NCBI GenBank assembly: GCA_024234995.1
Contig: JACKNF010000014.1
Location: forward strand, 1 to 64,000
Source: Gammaproteobacteria bacterium
GTDB taxonomy: Bacteria > Pseudomonadota > Gammaproteobacteria > Competibacterales > Competibacteraceae
Reading direction: 5' to 3'
DNA length: 64,000 nucleotides
Shown: positions 1-8,672 of the stretch, in pieces
How the letters are laid out: each line of letters starts with the position of its first letter
Position numbering within the stretch: position 1 is the first letter of the stretch
Made by a program: the position numbers and the translations under genes
The notes under the pieces: generated by a model
Told to the model about the DNA's origin: nothing
The model's database searches: none
The model's input: the letters and a program-made list of their open reading frames with translations, nothing else

Positions 1-52
1 ATCGGCATGGTACCGGATAAAATATAAAGTGTTATTTTAGTTGTATTTGGTA

Positions 53-3000
53 TTACTTTGGGCAAGGACAATTATTGCTATCGAGTGAATAGTCAGTAAT
101 ATTCAAATGCTTAATCGCTTCGTGGATAGGATTGAATCCAAGTATTTTTGATATATTGTCAATTTCAATCATACTATCGGTCAAATTAAGAGCACCATTG
201 AGCGATTTTCGTGCTCTGTCTATTCTCCGCAACGCAGGGTAGATAGCCCATGGAGGAATTGTTTTATTTACGGATAATTCTACGTTATTAAATCTTAATT
301 GTTCGCAATCAGAGCCAAAACTCACAACAACGTCTGCTCGATAAACCGCTGTGAGTTGTAAAGAATTAATTGGCCACAACCCAAATACTAACACATCCAC
401 ATCTTTATTTCTTAAATCATAAAAATGTAAGTTTTTAATGGAAATATCAAACTCTTTCCCATCTGCGCTCATCTTAACCAACCCAAGCACATCATTGAAA
501 TTAACACTGTTGTTTATTACATACCGGTACAGATTTGAGTCTTTACCGGCAAAAAACAATTGATCCTTCGCCATCCATCGCCCACTCGCCCCCTCATAAT
601 CCCTCGCCCCAAACCGCACCAACCCGGTATCCCGATCATAAATCCCGCCCGCGAAGCCGAACGGCTGGAATCCCGGATTGCTATCCGCCAGCACCTTGCC
701 GTATTCGTCGAAATCCATCCGCTGTTCAATCGCGCCGGTGGCGGTGTTCACCACCAAGCGCGGGCTGCCGAGATGATCCTTGAGGATGCGATAGGTCACG
801 CCGCCCTTGATCAGATAATCCGGCACGTTGAGGCCGGTGGCGTAGACGAACCGACTGACCACGTTGCCGCTGCCGTCGAGTTCGGCGGCGGGTTGCAACT
901 GGCCTTGATAGAGGAAGCCTTGCACCAGCGTACCGTTGACCTTCTTACCGATGCGCCGGTTTTGGCCGTCGATCAGGTATTCGATCTGCGTGCCGGCGGG
1001 TAGCGTGACTTGGCGCAGATTTCCGAGTGCATCATAGTCATAAGTCGTGGTCTGGCCACCCTGCACCCTGCTTTGCAGTTCGCCGTTGGCGCTGTAGCTG
1101 TAAGTCGCGCCGCCATAGCCGGTCATCCGGTCCTGTGCGTCGTAGCTGCCGGATTCGTTGATTCCGGGGCCGGTCTTGCCGAGGCGGTTGCCGTTGGCGT
1201 CGTAGTTGTAGCTGGCGGCGACGCTGCCGTTCTGCTTGACCTCAACCAATTGGCCGATGGTGTCGTAGGCATAGTCGTAGGTCGTGGTCACACCCTGGAC
1301 GGTTTCGGCTTTTTGGGTGATCCGCCCCAGCTTGTCGCGGGTATAGGTGAACGCCAGCAGGTTGGTGCTGCTGTATTTACCGGTGTAGGCACTGACTTCG
1401 CCGAAGTTGTTGTAACTATAGGCTTCGGTGGTGTTGCCCAAGGTGGTGCCAGTAAGCAGGCCGTTCTGGCTGCTGCGGGTGAGATTGAGATTGACCGCGC
1501 CGAAGCTGGCACGGGTCAGCAAGCTGTCGGCGTCGTATTGGTACGTGACCGGATTCGCGCCGTTGACGGTGATCGAGTTGACCCGGAAATCGGTGTCGTA
1601 GCCGAAGCCGACGCTGCCGGCGAGCGGGCCGCTCCAGGTGACGCCGGTCAGGAGCGATCCGCTGTAGCCGTAGTCGAGCGCGACGCCGCCGGGTGCGGTG
1701 ATGCCGTCCAACTGACCGGCGGCGTTGTAGGCGTAGCCGTACTGACCGGCGGGGATGCTCAGGGTACTGAGTCGTCCGGCGCTGTCATAGACATAGTCGA
1801 GTACGCCACCATCGGGTCGGGTGATTTGCGTCACTTGCTTGTCGGCGTTGTAGGCGTAGGCGGTGCTATTCGCGCCGCTGCCAGCCACGGCGGGCGGTGT
1901 GTAGGCAGTGGCGAGGTTGACGGCGTTGTAAGCGAAGCTGTGCGCCGGTTGTCCGGGCGGGCTGAGGCTCGTCAGATTGCCGTTGGCGTCGTAATCGAAG
2001 TCGATTGTTTGGCCGTTGGCGAGCGTCTGGGTCTCCACCCGACCAGCAGGATCGTAGGTCAGGCTGCCACTTTGGCCGAGAGCATCGGTGGCGCTGGCGA
2101 GATAGCCGGCGGCGTTGTAGCTAAAACTGGTGACGCGCTCGTTCGCGCCCGCGCCTTGGGCGACGCTAATCAGCCGGCCGCGCGCGTCGTAGCTCATCCG
2201 CACCGGGTCGATGCCGGTGATGCCGGTTTCGATCACTCGGCCCTTGGTGTCGAGGATCGAGTAGCTTTGCCGGCTGGCGGGGCTAGTGGTGTCATTGCGA
2301 CGAGTAGATACGGTGTAAGTGCTGGTCGTGATGCGCCCGTTCAGGGTGGCAGTACGAGTCAGCGAGGTGAAGGTGAGCGGATCGGTGGGATTCGCCGGGG
2401 TCACGGTCGCGGTGCTGCTGGCCGTCGCGGTGAGGCCGCCGGTGGTGACTTTACTGCTGCTGGTGATGGGCGACTGCATCCCGAACCGTGGATCGGGACC
2501 GTCCAGGGTTTCAGTGACGCTGCCATCGGGCGCAGTGATTTTGGCGCTGCCGTTTGTGCCGAGCAAAGTAAGCGTTTCGGTGCCGTCCGGGGCGCGGACT
2601 TTGCGTTGACGGTCGCCGATGGGCAGGTCTTCCACCGTGTAGGTAGTGGTGCGGTTCAGCGCGGTGCTGCGGTTGACGGTGTAGCCGTCGTCCAGTTCGG
2701 TGCGTGCCAGGTTCTGGCTACCGTTGGCAGCGTTGGCGTCGCGTTGCAGGCGGCCCAAGGCGTCGTAGGTGAATTGCGAGGCATTGCCTTTGGGGTCGGT
2801 GAAAGCAGTTAGCAGACCGTCGGCGGTGTAGGTGAGTTGATGCGTTTCACCCGCCGGGTTGGCGACGCTGCCGAGATAGCCGTCGCCGTTGACAGTCAGC
2901 GTGGTGCGCTGACCGAAGGGGGCAATGATGGCGGTGGGATTGCCGCCGCCGTCGCGCTCGATGGTGGTGACGTTGTTGTCAGCGTCGGTGATGCGGATCA

Positions 3001-6000
3001 GCCGCCCGGCGCTGTCGTAGCCGAAGCTGTACAGCACGGCTTTGGTGAGGGTGTCCACCGTGCTGAGGTGGCGACCATTGGCGTTGAAACGGTAGAGCAG
3101 GCGACCATCTTCGGAGGCGATGGCGATGTCGGTGGCGGAGAAGCCGGGAACCGGAGGACTGATGAGGCGAATACGGTCGTTGTTGGAGTCGCCAAAAATG
3201 AGGTTGCCCGCCGAATCTATTGCGATACCGTTCGGAGACCGTAATCTAGCCTGTGTCGCCGGACCGCCATCACCGCTATAACCCGCCGTTCCTGTACCGG
3301 CAACCGTCGTGATAATATCGTCTGGTCCGACACGCCGAATGACGTCATTCCCCCATTCGGTAAAATACAGACTACTGCCATCTGAACCTATGGCTATCGT
3401 AATGGGTTGGTTCAGTCTCGCTTGGGTGGGGGGGCCACCATCGCCGCTGTAACCCGCCGTTCCCGTACCGGCAACCGTCGTGATGATGCCGTCCGTACCA
3501 ATTTTACGAATTCGGTTGTTGTTCGAATCAACAAAGTAATAATCGCCCACAGGTCCCAAGGCAGCGCCTAAGGGGAGATTTAACATCGCTTGTGTAGCGG
3601 GACTGCCGTCGCCGCTATAACCGGCCGTTCCCGTGCCGACGACCGTGGTAACGACACCATCCGGTCCGACACGGCGGATGCGATGATTAAGATTATCGGT
3701 CACGTAGAATCCGCCATCCGGCAGCGGAACGGCTTTCACCGGGAAGTTGAGCCTCGCTTGGGTGGCGGGGCCGCCATCGCCGCCGAATCCTCCAACTCCC
3801 GTACCCGCAACGGTGGAGATAACCGAGGCTTTTTGCGCTTTTGCACTCCGCCGACTTCCGTCTCCCCGGTAAAGCACTTGCCCGAGAGGATCGTAAACAT
3901 GATGGGCGTCCAGACTCCAACCGCCGATACCCGCCTGCCGGAAATCTAAAACTCCGATGCTGCTCTTTTGATCCTGCCACAATGTCACTTCCTGACGGGC
4001 AGGAATATCCCCCGGAATGCGCTCGCCGCTCGTCAAACCGAAACTTTTCGCCACGCTGGGCGGCAAGGCGTAATAACCGTCGTACACATAGCCGATGCGG
4101 ATGTTGACGGGCTGGGTGCCTTGCAAAACGCGGCCATAAGCATCCAAGCCGTCCCAGGTGAAGCTATGGGTCTGGTTCGAGGCAGCGGGGAAGGTTTGTT
4201 TGGCAGTCCGCCCGGCTACCGTGATTTCCAGTTCAATTCGCTTGAGCACACTCGGCACGGTCACGCCGCTCAAGGGAATGGTCACGGTGTTGGCGGCTTT
4301 GCGGCCCGGAACGCGGTCGCTGCGGTAGTTCAGGTTCAATCCTGTGCCAACAACCGGAATGAATTCACCGAGCGTTTGGTTCTCGCATTCGATGATGGAG
4401 CTACAAGTAATCGCCGGTTTGTTATCAATTCTACCGCCATCACCCCCCGTCGTTTTTTCGGTTTGCGGCGGTTGCGCTCCGCTGGCTGCCACAATGGGGT
4501 AATTAGGATCGTGAGGAGTGAAATGCGTGACCGCCATCCGCGAGAGCGTCTTGCCAGCGGGATAGAGGCTGGCGATCTGTTGCCGCTCCGCCTCGGTCAT
4601 GCCGATAGCCATGCCATTATCAGCGGCGTTATCGCCGGTGGTGTCCACCTGGGCCACGCCATTAGCGATGCTGAGCACCTTGATCACCCGCCCATCATCA
4701 ATAGGTACCCACGCGGCTTTCTCACGGTCGTAGTAAGCCAATGGCACTTGAATCCCGACCGGGAAGTTCAAGAAGTTATCGACGTAGAACGGAATCGGCT
4801 GATTGAACTGAACGGTCTTCGCTCCAGCGGCAATCGCCTCGTCCACGCTCAACTCCACCGCATAGGTGTAGGCGCTGGTCGGCGGCAACACCGCCGGCAT
4901 CGCTTGTGGTCCGTTGGTCCCCACCGTGTACTCGGTCGCCCGCACCTGCAAGGTACTCAGCGGCTGGGTGGTTCCATTGGGCAGCGTCATGATGGCCGTC
5001 GTGCCTTGCGGGAACAACAACGTGGCCTGCCGACTGCCGCTGGCATCGGTCATCACGCTGCCACGCGCCACTTGCATCACTGGCGCAGCCAGATTAACCG
5101 TCGTGACCTGGCTATCCAGCTGCACCAGCACCACATCATCAGCCACCACAAAATCCTGCCACGGCGCATTAATCTGCCGCTGCGCCGGTAGATAGCCGCT
5201 GCGCTGATAATTCAGGGTCAGATAACCGCCGCCATTCACCGCCATGTCGAACCACCCATCCGTCCGGCTCACAGTCTGGCCGAATTCGGGATGATTCAGC
5301 ACGGTGAGCGTCACGCCCGACAGCGGATTATTGTTCTTGTCCAACACACGGCCACGCAGCACGGCGGCGCGTTTCGGCTCAATGGTTCCCGGCGCAACGC
5401 CGGTTTGAATCGGGTTCGCGCCGGTATAGAGGAATTCGGTCGCGGCAAAGGTCGTCGTGGCCACGGTTGCATCCACCGGTGGCGCGACCGTTTCCGGGGC
5501 TGGCGGCAGCGGCGGTACATTCTCCTGCTGCACCTGCACATTGAAAGACTGCGTGGCCCGTCCCCCGTGTCCATCGCGGACTTCCACCGTCACCGGGAAA
5601 GAACCCGCCGCCGTTGGCATCCAGGCAATCAGGCCCGTAGAGGCATTCATGTTCATGTCCGCTGGCGCGACGTTCAGGACGTAGCTCAAGGTATCGCCAT
5701 CCGCATCGGTCGCGTTCACGTCATAGGAATACGCCTGCCCAACCGTGGCGGTCGTGACCGGGCTGGAGGTGATCTGCGGGTTTCGGTTCGTCGGCGGGGG
5801 CACGGTGACCGTCACGGTCGCCGTATCCGGATCGCTGGCCAGCAACCCATCATGGACGATCAACTGAGCAATGTAGTACCCGGCGAAATCCGGGATGAAC
5901 TGCGCCTGTGCTTGATCGGCGTCTTGCAACGTGGCCGTACTGCCTACGGGTTGCGTGGTCAGCGCCCACTGATAACTCAAAACATCGCCATCCGCATCAC

Positions 6001-7369
6001 TGGAACCGGACCCATCCAAGATCACCGTGTCACCGGCCTCTACCTGCTGATCCGGTCCGGCGTCCGCCACCGGCTTGGAATTCTCGGTGCTGATGGTCAC
6101 CGTATCCGGATCGCTGTGGACCGTCCCATCGTTCACGATGAGCTGCGCCACATACGCACCCGCCTTGTCAGCGGCCAAGGTCGGATTTATCGACGTGGGG
6201 TTGGTCAGTGTCGCCGTGCTGCCCACCGGTACGGTCGTCAACGTCCATTGGTACGTCAACGCATCGCCATCGGCATCATGCGAACCCGCGCCACTGAGTT
6301 GCACGGTCGCGTTCAACGGCACGGTTTGCGCCGGTCCGGCCTCGGCCACCGGCTTGGAATTCTCAGTCGAGATCGTCACGCTGTCGGGCGCGCTATTGGC
6401 GTGGCCATCATTGACGAGGAGTTGCACCGTGTAGGAACCGGCCCGATCCAGGGTCAGACGAGGGTTCACCGCCGTAGGATTCACCAACGCTGCGGTACTG
6501 CCGTCCGGTTGGGTCAGCACCGTCCATTGAAACGTCAGCGGGTTCCCGTCCACATCGCTGGAACCGCTGCCGTCCAGGGTCACCGTCTTCGTCACCGGCG
6601 CGCTCTGATCGGGTCCGGCCTTGGCCACCGGCGGGGTGTTCTCGGTGGAAATCGTCACTGTATCCGGAGCGCTGGCTGCCTGTCCGTCATTGACCACCAG
6701 TTGCGCCGTGTATGAGCCAGGCTTGTCCAAGGTCAAACGCGGATGGATCGTGGCCGGATCGGCCAGGGTCGCCGTGCTGCCGGCGGGCACGCCCGGCAAG
6801 GTCCAGTCATAGGTCAATGCATCGCCGTCAGCATCGGTCGAATGACTGCCATCCAGGGTCACGGTCGTTCCAACTTGGGCGCTTTGATCCGGGCCAGCGC
6901 CGGCGATGGGGGGGGTATTGCGGGCCGCCACCATTCCCATCACATGATGGGTAAAAGAGAACTGGACATTGCTGGGATTGCGGAAGCGCAGTACCACATT
7001 GGTTACCGTCGCCCCTGGCGCCAGCGTTCCCGTGGGCAACGGCACCGCGATATAAGGATGCCCATCGCTGGCCGTTCCGCTCGGATTATGCAACGTCACC
7101 GTCGTCGGTGTGATTGAGGCGAGGTGTAATTCCAACGGCGCTAGGATCGTGTCGGACGAGATATTGGTCACGGTCGCGACCGTATCGAAGGTCTGCATCA
7201 CCCGATTGAAGAGCAGCCCGGAGAACTTCACAGCAACCTGACCGCTCACGTCGGCGCTGACCATTCCACCAGAACCGGCGGACTCGGTGCGCAACACCCA
7301 GCCGCTCAGAACGAGCGCCAATAGGACTAACCCACTGATCCACTGCAACGAAGCGCGCGCCAAGGCCAT
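53..7369 (-). CDS. Giant secreted PKD/NHL/RHS-repeat protein with variable C-terminal tip
   Basis: About 2438 residues from the ATG at 7369, which has a GGAGA ribosome site 8 nt upstream; a longer TTG start at 7384 is less likely. Order of parts: signal peptide (1-27), four PKD-type domains (about 150-526, each with an N-x-PPVA-x-AGPDQ-like opening), a cadherin/Ig-like domain (527-616), a carboxypeptidase-regulatory-like domain (663-733), an LNYRSDRVPG segment, four NHL-type repeats (1180-1400), many YD/RHS repeats (1427-2190), and an RHS core with LKDHLGSPR and RFGARDYEGASGRW. RHS proteins form shells that deliver a C-terminal toxin or adhesin. The last 145 residues after NDVLGL match no family I recognise and their DNA is clearly AT-richer than the rest, suggesting a swapped tip. 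An immunity gene, if any, would lie beyond the left edge. Confidence 0.9.
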   Translation of the reverse strand: MALARASLQWISGLVLLALVLSGWVLRTESAGSGGMVSADVSGQVAVKFSGLLFNRVMQTFDTVATVTNISSDTILAPLELHLASITPTTVTLHNPSGTASDGHPYIAVPLPTGTLAPGATVTNVVLRFRNPSNVQFSFTHHVMGMVAARNTPPIAGAGPDQSAQVGTTVTLDGSHSTDADGDALTYDWTLPGVPAGSTATLADPATIHPRLTLDKPGSYTAQLVVNDGQAASAPDTVTISTENTPPVAKAGPDQSAPVTKTVTLDGSGSSDVDGNPLTFQWTVLTQPDGSTAALVNPTAVNPRLTLDRAGSYTVQLLVNDGHANSAPDSVTISTENSKPVAEAGPAQTVPLNATVQLSGAGSHDADGDALTYQWTLTTVPVGSTATLTNPTSINPTLAADKAGAYVAQLIVNDGTVHSDPDTVTISTENSKPVADAGPDQQVEAGDTVILDGSGSSDADGDVLSYQWALTTQPVGSTATLQDADQAQAQFIPDFAGYYIAQLIVHDGLLASDPDTATVTVTVPPPTNRNPQITSSPVTTATVGQAYSYDVNATDADGDTLSYVLNVAPADMNMNASTGLIAWMPTAAGSFPVTVEVRDGHGGRATQSFNVQVQQENVPPLPPAPETVAPPVDATVATTTFAATEFLYTGANPIQTGVAPGTIEPKRAAVLRGRVLDKNNNPLSGVTLTVLNHPEFGQTVSRTDGWFDMAVNGGGYLTLNYQRSGYLPAQRQINAPWQDFVVADDVVLVQLDSQVTTVNLAAPVMQVARGSVMTDASGSRQATLLFPQGTTAIMTLPNGTTQPLSTLQVRATEYTVGTNGPQAMPAVLPPTSAYTYAVELSVDEAIAAGAKTVQFNQPIPFYVDNFLNFPVGIQVPLAYYDREKAAWVPIDDGRVIKVLSIANGVAQVDTTGDNAADNGMAIGMTEAERQQIASLYPAGKTLSRMAVTHFTPHDPNYPIVAASGAQPPQTEKTTGGDGGRIDNKPAITCSSIIECENQTLGEFIPVVGTGLNLNYRSDRVPGRKAANTVTIPLSGVTVPSVLKRIELEITVAGRTAKQTFPAASNQTHSFTWDGLDAYGRVLQGTQPVNIRIGYVYDGYYALPPSVAKSFGLTSGERIPGDIPARQEVTLWQDQKSSIGVLDFRQAGIGGWSLDAHHVYDPLGQVLYRGDGSRRSAKAQKASVISTVAGTGVGGFGGDGGPATQARLNFPVKAVPLPDGGFYVTDNLNHRIRRVGPDGVVTTVVGTGTAGYSGDGSPATQAMLNLPLGAALGPVGDYYFVDSNNNRIRKIGTDGIITTVAGTGTAGYSGDGGPPTQARLNQPITIAIGSDGSSLYFTEWGNDVIRRVGPDDIITTVAGTGTAGYSGDGGPATQARLRSPNGIAIDSAGNLIFGDSNNDRIRLISPPVPGFSATDIAIASEDGRLLYRFNANGRHLSTVDTLTKAVLYSFGYDSAGRLIRITDADNNVTTIERDGGGNPTAIIAPFGQRTTLTVNGDGYLGSVANPAGETHQLTYTADGLLTAFTDPKGNASQFTYDALGRLQRDANAANGSQNLARTELDDGYTVNRSTALNRTTTYTVEDLPIGDRQRKVRAPDGTETLTLLGTNGSAKITAPDGSVTETLDGPDPRFGMQSPITSSSKVTTGGLTATASSTATVTPANPTDPLTFTSLTRTATLNGRITTSTYTVSTRRNDTTSPASRQSYSILDTKGRVIETGITGIDPVRMSYDARGRLISVAQGAGANERVTSFSYNAAGYLASATDALGQSGSLTYDPAGRVETQTLANGQTIDFDYDANGNLTSLSPPGQPAHSFAYNAVNLATAYTPPAVAGSGANSTAYAYNADKQVTQITRPDGGVLDYVYDSAGRLSTLSIPAGQYGYAYNAAGQLDGITAPGGVALDYGYSGSLLTGVTWSGPLAGSVGFGYDTDFRVNSITVNGANPVTYQYDADSLLTRASFGAVNLNLTRSSQNGLLTGTTLGNTTEAYSYNNFGEVSAYTGKYSSTNLLAFTYTRDKLGRITQKAETVQGVTTTYDYAYDTIGQLVEVKQNGSVAASYNYDANGNRLGKTGPGINESGSYDAQDRMTGYGGATYSYSANGELQSRVQGGQTTTYDYDALGNLRQVTLPAGTQIEYLIDGQNRRIGKKVNGTLVQGFLYQGQLQPAAELDGSGNVVSRFVYATGLNVPDYLIKGGVTYRILKDHLGSPRLVVNTATGAIEQRMDFDEYGKVLADSNPGFQPFGFAGGIYDRDTGLVRFGARDYEGASGRWMAKDQLFFAGKDSNLYRYVINNSVNFNDVLGLVKMSADGKEFDISIKNLHFYDLRNKDVDVLVFGLWPINSLQLTAVYRADVVVSFGSDCEQLRFNNVELSVNKTIPPWAIYPALRRIDRARKSLNGALNLTDSMIEIDNISKILGFNPIHEAIKHLNITDYSLDSNNCPCPK
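3190..3835 (-). repeat. Four in-frame NHL-type repeats of about 171 bp
   Basis: Inside the RHS gene, four consecutive units of about 57 residues recur with the signature VAGTGTAGYSGDGGPATQAR (with variations). Their DNA copies start near 3270, 3443, 3612 and 3779. NHL repeats build beta-propeller blades. The near identity between units points to recent internal duplication or homogenisation. Confidence 0.75.
5790..6920 (-). repeat. Four in-frame PKD-type repeats of about 280 bp
   Basis: Four successive modules of about 94 residues in the RHS gene each open with a TPPVAKAGPDQ-like motif and contain a SSDADGD-like loop followed by LTYQW. They close with VNDG...SDPDTVTIST. PKD domains are Ig-like spacers common in surface proteins. 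The DNA spacing between openings (near 6915, 6635, 6355, 6075) is regular. Confidence 0.75.
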
Positions 7370-7420
7370 GACTTGATCTCCCAAACCGACAATTATTCTT
7401 GCTGTTGTTAAAAGCTGAAT

Positions 7421-7439
7421 GGGTACGCCGTGCGTACCC
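7421..7439. repeat. Short extragenic palindrome, copy 1
   Basis: A perfect 8-bp inverted repeat with a 3-nt loop, gggtacgc-cgt-gcgtaccc, sits between the PEP-CTERM-like gene and the RHS gene. It touches the stop codon of the former. The same arms recur at 34849-34867. It may act as a REP-like element or a transcript-end hairpin. Confidence 0.6.
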
Positions 7440-8116
7440 TACTGAAGTTCAACGCGCCAACGCCGCGCAGCGAAACCGCCCAATAACCCCGCGCCAATGA
7501 GTAGTGCCGTGGAGGGTAATGGGATGGAAGTGGCCGGTGGCCCCACGATCCAAGTCACTGCTAAAGCTGGATTAGCCGAGGCGAAGACTTGCAGCGCACT
7601 GGTCGGCGAACCATCGATATCCACTTGAAACAGCGCCCCCGTACCGATAGGAGCCGTAGTCTCAAACAGCGGGAAGAAGGCCAAGTCATCCAGCAGGAAA
7701 AATGAAAATGAATCAAGAGGTGAAGTGCTAGGTACTTGCTGCGACAGAGTGAGGGTGAAACTCAGCGTATTGCCCAAGGTGATCGCTTGCAGAAATTCAT
7801 TGAAAAAATTGGTATCCGCCAGAGTGACCGGCCCGGGAATCAACGTCCCGGTCACGTCGCCGGCCGTACTGGCACCCCCCAAGATTCCATCGGTGAAAAA
7901 ATCGCTGATGATGACGCTATTCGATGCGGGGTCGTAATTGAGAAAATCAAAGGCCAGCGATGCGTTTGTGCCGGACAGCGGCGAGGTATTGAGGGTAAAT
8001 TGCAGTACCGTGGCGCTGGCAGTCAGCGGGGCCACCCATAAAAGCGCCGCCAGACTGGCGGCTAAAATCGAGGGATAACAAGAATTCGTTTTACAAATAG
8101 GGGGGGGTAAAGCCAT
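7439..8116 (-). CDS. PEP-CTERM/VPLPA-type exported protein
   Basis: About 225 residues from the ATG at 8116, which has AAGGTG 6-7 nt upstream; an in-frame GTG at 8125 is an alternative. The N-terminus is an export signal (hydrophobic SILAASLAALLWVAPLTASA). The C-terminus has the layout of a PEP-CTERM-like sorting signal: the motif IPLPSTALL, a hydrophobic segment LIGAGLLGGFAA, then RRWR. Such tails are cut by an exosortase and place the protein at the cell surface or in exopolysaccharide. The middle is a beta-rich, Ser/Thr/Asp-rich domain of unknown function. No exosortase or PEP-CTERM partner gene lies in the window. Same strand as the RHS gene, about 70 bp upstream of its start. Confidence 0.75.
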   Translation of the reverse strand: MALPPPICKTNSCYPSILAASLAALLWVAPLTASATVLQFTLNTSPLSGTNASLAFDFLNYDPASNSVIISDFFTDGILGGASTAGDVTGTLIPGPVTLADTNFFNEFLQAITLGNTLSFTLTLSQQVPSTSPLDSFSFFLLDDLAFFPLFETTAPIGTGALFQVDIDGSPTSALQVFASANPALAVTWIVGPPATSIPLPSTALLIGAGLLGGFAARRWRVELQ

Positions 8117-8672
8117 TGAAATCACCTTAACTCCATACTTTCGTTAACTATAAGCAGGAGTCAAGCAACAATAAAGCCATCTTTAGCTAAATAATTAAAA
8201 AAATTAAAGAATTAATAATTTATCATTGCATGAATTTTGATAAGTGTAAAATTTTCCGACACCTGTTTATTTCACAAAATAGATACCAACATATCTTTTA
8301 ATAAACACAAATCATGATTCAACCAAACAATCTGTCGCTTATCACCAGACATGCCAGAATATTAAAATTTGTAATTTCGCCGAAAATTGCATTTAAAAAA
8401 TCATCTGTATCCAATAAAAGACGAAAAACACTGTTCAAATCCCAAAAATCGCCTCGCGGACTGATTCAAGCCAACGTTGTAAAAAAACCTGACAATCTCA
8501 CATTGGATTGAGAGATTGGGTGTAAAAAAACCTGGCCGGAATCAATTCTCATACAGTCCGCTTCCAGGCAAGCGCCGTATTACGGGCGCGCAGGCACCTC
8601 AGACGACCACCTCACACCTCTCTATTACAAGGACGGTTCGGGAGATTTTTGATTCTGCTAGAATCTCTAGTT
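8117..8672. other. AT-rich intergenic region before uvrD
   Basis: No convincing gene. A short open frame at 8314-8511 is basic, low in complexity and has no ribosome site. It holds a 14-bp direct repeat (tgtaaaaaaacctg, near 8478 and 8521), a 7-bp hairpin between the copies (8493-8518), and a perfect small palindrome gattct-gct-agaatc at 8651-8665, just ahead of uvrD. The promoters for the flanking divergent genes should lie here. No canonical LexA box was seen in front of uvrD. Confidence 0.5.

Noticed and set aside
1010..2812. 600-residue plus-strand open frame opposite the RHS gene
   Set aside because: Ala/Val/Gly-rich antisense shadow of GC-rich repeats in the RHS gene; no domain and no ribosome site.
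5291..6715. 474-residue Arg/His-rich plus-strand open frame
   Set aside because: Antisense of the PKD repeats; composition is an artefact of the coding strand.
8314..8511. Small basic open frame before uvrD
   Set aside because: AT-rich, no ribosome site, no family, includes the hairpin and direct-repeat DNA.
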